Assembly (NCBI GenBank): GCA_947454145.1
Contig: CANGIW010000007.1
Location: 1 to 37,738, forward strand
DNA from: Rickettsiales bacterium
Lineage (GTDB): Bacteria; Pseudomonadota; Alphaproteobacteria; Rickettsiales; Rickettsiaceae
Direction: 5' to 3'
DNA: 37,738 bases
The notes under the pieces were generated by a model. That model ran no database searches. It worked only from the letters and a program-made list of their open reading frames with translations, and had not been told where the DNA came from. Made by a program: the position numbers and the translations under genes. Of the stretch, positions 9,480 to 17,437 are shown one piece after another. Numbering within the stretch: the stretch's first letter is position 1; each line of letters opens with the position of its first letter.

Positions 9480-11495
9480 TTAAAGAGGTAGAGACATTGC
9501 TAGGTATCCTCTAAGCTCTTGCATGCCAAATAAGCCGTCATTAACTGACGGGCTGCTTAAACTTACAGCTTTTCGTGCAACCAAGCCTAATAAAAGATGC
9601 TGAATTACATCATCTTTTAATCCACCTTTAGTTATTGTTAGCTCATTTATAGAGCTAAGTATGCCGTATGTAGACCAACTCAAGCCAGCTTTTATCTGCG
9701 CTCCGCCCTGAATATAACAAGAGACACCAAACTCTAAGCCAAGATTAAATGTGTTCCCTTCTTGCCTACAGGTAAGCTCTGCTTGCCTTTGATTGTTGTC
9801 CTTTTGAGTTTTTGATTTTTGTACTATAGATAAATATCCCAAAGCAATTTTGCCCCCGGCATAAATGCCCAAATTCTCGGTTACATTAAAAGAATAATTC
9901 ACAGGAAACGATGCAAAAATAGCTTTTACAGCTTCGGTAACATCTGCTCCTTCAAATGTTAAATTTTCTAGATATTTTATGGTTTCGTTTGTTTTTATTT
10001 GTTGGGGACTAAGATTGTTTTTATTAAGTATCTCTACATCAAGAGTGTCTAAATTAAATTCATGATTTGTAGTGTTTTCTACTAATAAAAGCTCTTGCAA
10101 TAGTTTAAGAGATAGCTTTTTTCCGGGATTATAATAACTTGGTTTCCATACTCCTCTAATTTCATATGAGTATACACCATTTTCTACTCTCAGTTTTGTT
10201 AGGATATTATCATCCCAAGCTCTGTCATCCTCGGCATTAGATTGCACTCTCCTTAAACCCAAAGATTTATAAAACTCTTTAATTACTTTAGTTATTTGAT
10301 CTGCTGTTTGAGTATTTATTGCTTTTTTTAGCGAAAATATTGTATCAGCGCAGTAGAAAAAGTCTAGTAGATTATCAAGATATTCTTGAATCTCAGAATT
10401 GGGTTTTTGTATATCTGTAAAAGGCTTCAAAAAATCTATGCCAAACTCTTTAAATTCTTGACTTTGTAAAGCCTTTACTACTTCTAAAGCTTTTTCTTTG
10501 TCTAAAGCTTTTTCTTTTCCAAAATCTACTATTGTTTGGTAATTATATCCAAGGTCTTGTTTATTATTATATTCAAGGACTAAATTCATTGAATAAAAGA
10601 AGTACTGCTGAGATTTAAATGATGCAAATAATTCTTTTTCAGGGCAATAATAAATCGGAGTAAAAAGTAATTCGTATGCTTCCTGTGAGTTTTTAGCGTT
10701 TTTTGCTTTTTCAGTTATTGTCAATATATTATTATCAATATCAATTATATAATCGCTCCTGTACAATTTGGTTTTTAAAGTTTTACCACACAAAACACCT
10801 CTAAATGGCAACATATAGGTACCCATTGATTGTTTAGTACCATTTTCATCTAAATAATAATTTTGAACAAAAAGCTTTGGTTTAGTTTTATGTAATTCCT
10901 CAAGAGCCGTAGCCATTTTGTTGAAAGGCTCTAAAGCATCTTGTGGTATAGTAAGAATTTGTGGTGCACCATTTGCATCATCGAACTTCAAATTCATTCC
11001 CTGCATCTCCCCTAAGTTTTTGTGCCTATTTAAAGCCTTTAAATCATAGAAATTATCCAACTTACCTTTATTTGCGCTAACTTTATAGGAAGATGTTATC
11101 AAATCAGCTGCAAAGTTTTCGGGGTTGATAGCTTTTATCTCAAAACCACCAGTCCAGTCTGAGTAAGAAGCTTTCATCATATATCTTGCACTAAAGCTGT
11201 GATCAAGATTAAAAAAATTGTAGGCAGATATATTATCCAGTGTAGTAGGAATATCAAATAATTGATTTGAAAATTGATTTGTAGACAACCCCATATTCAA
11301 ATTTGAATAAGGTTTAATAATATATTTTTGCTGATCAATCGGCAAAAGATTCGATGCCGCTATATTATCCAAGCTTGTGACTTGCGTAAATTCTTTACTG
11401 GGAATTGTATTTATAGCTGTATCTGATTTTTTAATAACCAAAATTACTATATAAACGATGCAAATTATGGGTAAAAATAAAAGATATTTTTTCAT
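9480..11495 (-). CDS. Uncharacterised membrane-anchored or secreted protein, 671 residues
   Basis: I do not recognise this protein. It begins with a strong hydrophobic segment (residues about 4-21, after MKK), either a signal anchor or an uncleaved signal peptide. Residues about 42-54 (LDNIAASNLLPID) and 86-98 (LDNISAYNFFNLD) form an internal repeat. The middle is globular and rich in Lys, Glu and Asn. The last 130 residues look like beta strands (LGIYAGGKIALGYLS; FNLGLEFGVSCYIQ; GGAQIKAGLSWSTYG) and end GYLAMSLPL, which suggests an outer-membrane or autotransporter-like C-terminal region. The gene stands alone between tig (convergent) and hisS, with an unusual repetitive leader at 11498-11551. 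A surface or envelope protein is the best guess; substrate and partners are unknown. Confidence 0.7.
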   Translation of the reverse strand: MKKYLLFLPIICIVYIVILVIKKSDTAINTIPSKEFTQVTSLDNIAASNLLPIDQQKYIIKPYSNLNMGLSTNQFSNQLFDIPTTLDNISAYNFFNLDHSFSARYMMKASYSDWTGGFEIKAINPENFAADLITSSYKVSANKGKLDNFYDLKALNRHKNLGEMQGMNLKFDDANGAPQILTIPQDALEPFNKMATALEELHKTKPKLFVQNYYLDENGTKQSMGTYMLPFRGVLCGKTLKTKLYRSDYIIDIDNNILTITEKAKNAKNSQEAYELLFTPIYYCPEKELFASFKSQQYFFYSMNLVLEYNNKQDLGYNYQTIVDFGKEKALDKEKALEVVKALQSQEFKEFGIDFLKPFTDIQKPNSEIQEYLDNLLDFFYCADTIFSLKKAINTQTADQITKVIKEFYKSLGLRRVQSNAEDDRAWDDNILTKLRVENGVYSYEIRGVWKPSYYNPGKKLSLKLLQELLLVENTTNHEFNLDTLDVEILNKNNLSPQQIKTNETIKYLENLTFEGADVTEAVKAIFASFPVNYSFNVTENLGIYAGGKIALGYLSIVQKSKTQKDNNQRQAELTCRQEGNTFNLGLEFGVSCYIQGGAQIKAGLSWSTYGILSSINELTITKGGLKDDVIQHLLLGLVARKAVSLSSPSVNDGLFGMQELRGYLAMSLPL

Positions 11496-11497
11496 TA

Positions 11498-11551
11498 GGT
11501 AGGTAATTGGGTAGGTAAGTAGTTGGGAAAGTAGTTATAAAAGTACTTTCC
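11498..11551 (-). promoter_or_regulatory. Repetitive leader and inverted repeat upstream of the 671-residue gene
   Basis: GGAAAGTA (11526-11533) and its exact complement TACTTTCC (11544-11551) form an 8-bp stem with a 10-base loop. Between the stem and the ATG (11493-11495), the top strand repeats GGTAGGTAA / GGTAGGTAAGTAGTTGGG in imperfect tandem copies, and no purine-rich ribosome-binding site is visible on the coding strand. The arrangement could be a regulatory RNA leader or protein-binding sites; the function is inferred. Confidence 0.35.
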
Positions 11552-11702
11552 TACCATATAGTATTATTAATATAATACTTATATTCTATTCTAATTTTAT
11601 TAAAATTGCAATTTTAATAGTTTTGAACTTTACCTAAGATAGATAGAATTTGGATAAAAAAATTATATAAAGATAAGCTTCTGCTAATCCACTTACAAAA
11701 TA

Positions 11703-13055
11703 CTATTCATCCCAACCTAAATTAGCTCTGTTTGAAACTTTCCACGGAAATTGTGTTAAATCATTTAGAGAAATCTCTTTTTGAGCTCCCTGTTGAAGAT
11801 CTCTTAATATCACTATCTCTTTATCTAACTCGCTATTATCAGCTATAATACAATATTTAAAACCTTTTTTTGCAGCATATTTTAACTGCGCTCCAAGTGG
11901 TTTATTCTGTAAATATAGCTCTACACTAATATTGGATTGACGTAGTTGTGCAGCAATTTCTATATATTTTACCATTAATGATCGATTTTGTACCGAAAGC
12001 ATAACATTTGAGATAGTAGGTGCTTGAAGAGGAAAAAACCCCTCCCCTATTAGGGTATGAACTAATCTTGAAAGACCAATTGACATTCCAAATCCTGGTA
12101 ATTTTTTATTAGTAAAGTTATCAGCTAAATTATCATATCTGCCTCCACTACAAACACTCCCTATTTGGGGATAATCTTTCAATATAGTTTCACAAACTAT
12201 CCCTGTATAATACGTAAGCCCTCTAGCCATTTTTGGATCAATACTAATATTGTCTTGCCTTGCTCCAAATTTTATAACGTTACTTATAAGCTGATCTAGC
12301 GAAGAAAGCTTTTCTTGTAATTCATTATTGTTTTTAATAAGTTCAGAAAGATATGTAAACCACTCTTTATTTGTTAGATCTTTATCTCTCCATGAATTGA
12401 TAATATTGATACCTTGTGTGCTCATTCCTACTGAACTTATTTGTGCTGAAAATTGTTCAATAGTAATTTTGTCTATTTTATCAACCACACGAATAGCTTC
12501 TATTATATTATCCTCATGCACCCCAAAATGCTTGAGTATTATGGTTAACAAAACCCTATCATTAACTTTAATGGTAAAATTATTGATACCAATTTTATTA
12601 AAAATCCGACTCATGATAGAAATAATTTCGCCGTCATGCATCTGGTCTAATTGCCCGTCTCCAATTACATCTATATCTGCCTGATAAAATTGGCGATATC
12701 TTCCAGCTTGAGGCCTTTCACCACGCCATACTGGAGCTATATGATAACGTCTATAAGGAAAAGTTAATTGACCATAATTTTGTGCTACATAACGTGCAAG
12801 CGGAACGGTGAGATCGAATCTCAAACCTAACTCTTTAGAGATTGCCTCATTTGACCTTTCTGCTAGTCTATATATACCATATATCTCATTATCATTACCT
12901 TTAGCAAGCAATGTAGAATTACGTTCCACAGCACTTGTATCAAGCGGTAGAAAATTATATAACTCAAATTCGTTACGAATAATCTTTACTATCCTTTCAA
13001 AGATTAATTGTTCGCTGGGTAAAAACTCAGGGAACCCTGAAATATTTGTAATCAT
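11703..13055 (-). CDS. hisS: Histidyl-tRNA synthetase, atypical sequence type
   Basis: Class II synthetase that charges tRNA-His. The 450 residues include motif 2 (RYHIAPVWRGERPQAGRYRQ, about 103-122), the histidine-specific ARGLTYYTG segment (about 278-286), motif 3 (GFGMSIGLSRL) and a C-terminal anticodon-binding domain from about 345. The N-terminus reads ISGFPEFLPSEQLIFERI rather than the RG(T/M)xDxLP start common in bacterial HisRS, and LRFDLTVPLARYVAQ and ADIDVIGDG resemble the form I associate with actinobacterial, archaeal and eukaryotic enzymes. It follows fabZ with one base between stop and start, so the two are an operon. The function is secure; the lineage is worth checking. Confidence 0.95.
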   Translation of the reverse strand: MITNISGFPEFLPSEQLIFERIVKIIRNEFELYNFLPLDTSAVERNSTLLAKGNDNEIYGIYRLAERSNEAISKELGLRFDLTVPLARYVAQNYGQLTFPYRRYHIAPVWRGERPQAGRYRQFYQADIDVIGDGQLDQMHDGEIISIMSRIFNKIGINNFTIKVNDRVLLTIILKHFGVHEDNIIEAIRVVDKIDKITIEQFSAQISSVGMSTQGINIINSWRDKDLTNKEWFTYLSELIKNNNELQEKLSSLDQLISNVIKFGARQDNISIDPKMARGLTYYTGIVCETILKDYPQIGSVCSGGRYDNLADNFTNKKLPGFGMSIGLSRLVHTLIGEGFFPLQAPTISNVMLSVQNRSLMVKYIEIAAQLRQSNISVELYLQNKPLGAQLKYAAKKGFKYCIIADNSELDKEIVILRDLQQGAQKEISLNDLTQFPWKVSNRANLGWDE

Positions 13056-13056
13056 T

Positions 13057-13512
13057 TTATGTATCTTGTAAACTTGCTGTTATATTTGCTTCTGAAACTA
13101 AAGTACCCCCTACCTTTGCTTCGACTTGAAATTTAAAAAAATTGCCTCTTGTTTGCAAAAAGCTAGCTTTCATTAGTAGTTGATCACCTGGTGTTACAAT
13201 TTTACGGAACTTGGCATTGTCTATAGCTAACAAATAAACTTTTTTGCTGTTCGAAGATTTGAGTTGAAATTCTTTAAAAGCAAAAATACCACATAACTGA
13301 GCCATCGCCTCTATTATCAAAACACCTGGCATCACAGGCATTTCTGGAAAATGCCCTTGAAATTGTGGCTCATTAACAGTAACATTTTTAACACCTATAA
13401 TATGTTTAGTAGCAATATATTCTGTAACTTTATCCACTAATAAAAAAGGATAACGATGTGGTAATATTTTTAAAATATCAACTATATTAATAGAATCTTG
13501 ATTGATTTGCAT
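13057..13512 (-). CDS. fabZ: 3-hydroxyacyl-[acyl-carrier-protein] dehydratase
   Basis: Cytoplasmic hot-dog-fold dehydratase of type II fatty-acid synthesis, removing water from 3-hydroxyacyl-ACP. The 151 residues are the family length. The signature is complete: ILPHRYPFLLVDKV (about 15-28), then GHFPEMPVMPGVLIIEAMAQ (about 53-72), which contains the catalytic His of GHFP and the Glu of IEAMAQ. It is the first gene of a leftward fabZ-hisS unit and is divergent from addA, with a 113-base intergenic region. An AGAGG-like ribosome-binding site lies somewhat far (about 14 bases) upstream of the ATG. Confidence 0.96.
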   Translation of the reverse strand: MQINQDSINIVDILKILPHRYPFLLVDKVTEYIATKHIIGVKNVTVNEPQFQGHFPEMPVMPGVLIIEAMAQLCGIFAFKEFQLKSSNSKKVYLLAIDNAKFRKIVTPGDQLLMKASFLQTRGNFFKFQVEAKVGGTLVSEANITASLQDT

Positions 13513-13625
13513 ATAAATGATGTACCTCTTAACATTTGTAAGAACTAGAGTAAATTTTACGCGTGTTTATTTATTATAATTAATGTAGCAAATCGTAACA
13601 AATATTTTTCAAATAAACAAGGTAT

Positions 13626-16600
13626 ATGCATAATTCAGAGCAAATCTTAGCATCTAATCCTAAATATTCAGTATGGCTGAGTTCATCTGCTGGAGCAGGT
13701 AAAACAAAAGTGCTAACTGACAGAATTATAAGGCTCTTGCTAGCAGGAGTATCCCCTCATAAAATATTATGCTTAACTTTTACCAATGCAGCAGCCAGTG
13801 AGATGCTAGCTAGAATAAATAAATTGGTTAATCTTTGGATGGAGATGACTGATAAAGAATTAAAACTAGAATTGCAAAAAATTACAGGACAAGAATATGA
13901 CTCTAAATTATTTATTAAAGCTCGTAAATTATCCGAAGATTTATTTCAAACTAAAACTTTAAAAATTTATACTATTCATGCTTTTTGTCAAAAAATTTTA
14001 AAACACTTCCCTCGTGAAGCAGGTTTAAATCCACATTTCACTATCATGAGTGAGATCAAAACAAAGCAAATTGCTCAAGATTTAACTTTAAAGCTTATAA
14101 ATTCTTCACATGAAAATCATTCTATACAAATAGAGCAATTTCATCAATATACTCTAGCTGAAATTGTTACCAATATAATGTCTGATAGTAATGTTTTTCA
14201 AACATTATTCAATAAATTCGAAAATAAAAATCTTTATTATGAATATTTAATAGCATTTTATAATTTACAATTTAAAACTATAACTGAGGTTTTCGAGTAT
14301 TTTGTACCTAAATTAATAGACATTAAACTTATAGGCGAAATAGACTTAGTTAAAAAAATTCAAGATTATTTATTCCAATCTCTAAATTTTCAAATTGAAA
14401 CATTTGAAGAATTTTCTAAATTATTTCTAACACTTGATGGCTTACCTAAAAAAAGCTTAATAACAAAAGACCAATATAAGTCTAATCTTGATATAAAAAT
14501 TCAATTAGAAAAAATTCAATCTGTAATTTATGATATACATCAAAATATTGTAAATATTAAAGTTTTAGAAGGTAGTAGCAATATTTTTGCTATAGCTAAA
14601 GATGTGTTATCTGTATATAGAGAATACAAAACTAAGCATAATAATCTTGATTATAATGATCTAATATATTTTAGTTGTAAACTTCTTCAAGACAGCTATT
14701 GGCGTGATTGGGTTTTATATAAATTAGATAGCCAAATAGAACATTTATTAATAGATGAAGCACAAGATACTAGCCCCGAACAATGGGATATAATACATGC
14801 AGTTATTGAAGATTTTTTTGCAGGCATAGGAGCGAAAGATGATGCGGGAAGAAGTGTGTTTGTGGTGGGAGATGAAAAACAATCAATATATAGCTTTCAG
14901 GGCGCAAATTTAAATAATTTTTTGTTCACTAAATTGTTACTAAAACATAAGCTAACACAAGCTGGTAAAGAATTTTTAGACCTGGAAATGCTTACATCAT
15001 ATAGATCAGGACCCGCTATTAATAATTTTGTATTTAATCTTTTATTAACGCTAAAAGAAAAAAATTTAATTGCCAATATTCCCCCCCCCCTTAACGTATC
15101 TAAGTACTATTATGCATCAAGAATAGAATTATTACCGGCAATAGTAAATGAAGAAACATCTGAATATTTTTGGCCCTATTACGACAAAATTTTAGATGAA
15201 CATGATGCCGCAGAAATAGAAGCCCAACGTATTGCAAAAAAAGTAAAAAATCTACTGGATAGTAAAGTAATTTTACCCTCTACTGGTAAAGTTATATCGA
15301 CTGAAGATATAATGATACTTGTGCCTAGCCGACGTAATTTTATAGAAAAACTTACAAGAAATTGCCAGAATCTGGGAATAAAAATTTCTGGATTAGATCG
15401 TATTTCCTTAAAAGCTAGCTTAAGTGTTTTAGATATGATGTCTATCTTAAAATATATTATACAGAATGATGACGAATTAAATTTAAGTGCATTACTAAAA
15501 TCTCCTATTATTTCTATAACTGAAGAAAATTTACAAAAAATTCTTCTACTAAGACTTCAGCACAAAACATCTTTAGACAATTTTTTAAGAACACACCAAG
15601 GGGAATATAGTGAAATAGTTAACAAACTTGATATATTTAAATTATTATATACTAAAACTAATTTTCCAGAACTAATTCATATAATACTAGATGTGATGGA
15701 TTATCAATCTATTTTACTGCTTGCTAACGGTAAGGAAGAAATTGATACTATTGAAGAGTTTTTCAATATAGCTAAGGATTATCACGACAATATTAACAGC
15801 AATCTATCAGAATTTATAGCTTGGTTTGATAATAATGATATTGATGTGAAAAGAGATTTAGGTGTAGTTCAAGGGCATTTAAGAATTTTAACGATACATG
15901 GATCTAAAGGATTAGAATCACCCGTAGTCATTTTACCAGAAACATTTACCTCAAATTTTGCTAGGGGTAATTATTTTTGGACTAATGATGGGTTGTTACT
16001 ACTAAATGATTCTCAATCTAAGATTGCAAGTAAGGCTAAGGAACAAAAAAATATTACTGCTACTGAAGAATATTGGCGGTTATTATATGTAGCTTTAACA
16101 AGAGCTCAAGATTATTTGATAATTAGTGGATATCACCAGGAACGTTCAAAAAATCATACCAATTCTTGGCATTCTTTATTAACAGAAGTTATGCAAAATA
16201 TTCCTAATACAATAGTACAAGAAGACGGAACTATGATATATCAGGAAGGTAATTTTACTTTTGCAGAAAATACTATGCCAAATCAAATAATTGTAAAAGA
16301 TAATACTAAAAGATTAAAAAATATTTCACAGAAATTCAATATATCAAATTTCTTAGACTTACATTCTAATGAAAATCAAAACTACAAGAATGGTGCAGAA
16401 AAGCAATATGGTATAGTAGCTCACAGGATTTTAGAAGATATATTTAGTAATAAAAACACAAATATTTTAAATTCTCACCCTATGCTGAAATCTTTGCCAG
16501 AAAATTTAGCATCCACTATTATTTTAGAATTAGAAAATTTATTTGCAACGAACAAAGAGGTTGTATCTTGGTTTAATTATCCCTTAAAAATAGAACAAGA

Positions 16601-16850
16601 GATTTTAATGAGACAAATAGACTATTTATTACTCGGTAGAATTGATTTGATCATACTAAAACCAAATGAAGTTATGATTATTGATTATAAAACTGATCAT
16701 ACTCCCCCTAGTTTAGTATCTTCTATACCCAATAAATACAAGGATCAGCTTATTTCATATGCACATGCACTTCAAACTATTTATCCGGATAAAATTGTAA
16801 CGACTCATATATTATGGATAAAAAATGGAAGTTTGATGAAAATATCCTAA
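13626..16850 (+). CDS. addA: UvrD/RecB-type helicase-nuclease, AddA-like
   Basis: Superfamily 1A DNA helicase with a C-terminal nuclease domain, the AddA subunit expected to pair with AddB in double-strand-break resection; no addB is in this window. The 1074 residues carry Walker A SSSAGAGKT (about 20-28), motif Ia LTFTNAAASEM, Walker B LIDEAQDTSPEQW (near 376), GDEKQSIYSFQGA, LTSYRSG, motif V ILTIHGSKGLES, and motif VI YVALTRAQDYL. The nuclease follows with GIVAHRILEDIF (about 929) and LLGRIDLI...IIDYKTD (about 1000-1020), so both activities look intact. A run of ten C (15081-15090) encodes Pro486-488 and the first base of Leu489; see the findings. TATAAT at 13575-13580 could be its -10 element. 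Confidence 0.9.
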   Translation: MHNSEQILASNPKYSVWLSSSAGAGKTKVLTDRIIRLLLAGVSPHKILCLTFTNAAASEMLARINKLVNLWMEMTDKELKLELQKITGQEYDSKLFIKARKLSEDLFQTKTLKIYTIHAFCQKILKHFPREAGLNPHFTIMSEIKTKQIAQDLTLKLINSSHENHSIQIEQFHQYTLAEIVTNIMSDSNVFQTLFNKFENKNLYYEYLIAFYNLQFKTITEVFEYFVPKLIDIKLIGEIDLVKKIQDYLFQSLNFQIETFEEFSKLFLTLDGLPKKSLITKDQYKSNLDIKIQLEKIQSVIYDIHQNIVNIKVLEGSSNIFAIAKDVLSVYREYKTKHNNLDYNDLIYFSCKLLQDSYWRDWVLYKLDSQIEHLLIDEAQDTSPEQWDIIHAVIEDFFAGIGAKDDAGRSVFVVGDEKQSIYSFQGANLNNFLFTKLLLKHKLTQAGKEFLDLEMLTSYRSGPAINNFVFNLLLTLKEKNLIANIPPPLNVSKYYYASRIELLPAIVNEETSEYFWPYYDKILDEHDAAEIEAQRIAKKVKNLLDSKVILPSTGKVISTEDIMILVPSRRNFIEKLTRNCQNLGIKISGLDRISLKASLSVLDMMSILKYIIQNDDELNLSALLKSPIISITEENLQKILLLRLQHKTSLDNFLRTHQGEYSEIVNKLDIFKLLYTKTNFPELIHIILDVMDYQSILLLANGKEEIDTIEEFFNIAKDYHDNINSNLSEFIAWFDNNDIDVKRDLGVVQGHLRILTIHGSKGLESPVVILPETFTSNFARGNYFWTNDGLLLLNDSQSKIASKAKEQKNITATEEYWRLLYVALTRAQDYLIISGYHQERSKNHTNSWHSLLTEVMQNIPNTIVQEDGTMIYQEGNFTFAENTMPNQIIVKDNTKRLKNISQKFNISNFLDLHSNENQNYKNGAEKQYGIVAHRILEDIFSNKNTNILNSHPMLKSLPENLASTIILELENLFATNKEVVSWFNYPLKIEQEILMRQIDYLLLGRIDLIILKPNEVMIIDYKTDHTPPSLVSSIPNKYKDQLISYAHALQTIYPDKIVTTHILWIKNGSLMKIS

Positions 16851-16899
16851 GAAAATTTTTTATAATTAGAATTATTATACGAAGCTATAGTAGCTTTAA

Positions 16900-17289
16900 A
16901 CTTATGGCTAAAGGATATTGGTACTATTTGAAGTTAAGAGAAGTGAAAACCTCGCTTTCCTATCTTGCTACGCATTCTACTATACTAAATATAGAATTCT
17001 CAAGAGGTAGACTAATTCAGGTCAAATTCACAAAACCATTCCCCGCATTATTTTCTGCCAAATACTACTATAGTTCGAGGCGCTTAAAGATCCTCCATGA
17101 ACTTTAGCAACAAATATGTGCGCAATCTATCCGCTCCCCCCATATCTCTTAAATGTGTTGCGCCTGAAACTACTGAAGAATTCAAACAAACCGCCTCAAC
17201 ATCAAATATTTCTTTGAATTTTCTATACTCATTAGATCCTGTTTAACCAAATTTTTCAAGCTCGCAAGCGTTATTTGCTACAATTTCAT
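16900..17289 (-). pseudogene. Decayed IS5-type transposase, N-terminal half
   Basis: Reading leftward from ATG at 17289, three frames in turn give recognisable IS5-type transposase pieces: MKL-stop-QITLASLKNLV, then KKYLM/IFDVEAVCLNSSVV, then GGADRLRTYLLLKFMEDL, then GEWFCEFDL, then YSRMRSKIGKRG. The RLF-CLLLQFMEDLSDRE...WFC-F...SR-R-KIG order is that of full-length IS5-group transposases as I know them. Several stops and frameshifts show it is dead. It shares its first 40 or so bases with remnants at 21950-22130 and 36773-36925. It fills most of the 587-base gap between addA and the coiled-coil gene; the rest (17290-17437) shows nothing clear. Confidence 0.72.
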
Positions 17290-17437
17290 AATAAAACACC
17301 ATTCTATTTAGTTTTATATCATATATTAGCAGATTTTTAACTTCTGAGTCTTTGTTGTTTTATTCTCTAGTTGGTAAAAGCTATACCCAACCTCTATAAA
17401 TTAAAAATCTATAGAGATGGTTATTTGAAATCATTAC

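Noticed and set aside
16814-17107. Plus-strand 97-codon reading frame after addA
   Set aside because: It overlaps the addA end out of frame and lies antisense to the IS5-type remnant; no ribosome-binding site or family is visible.
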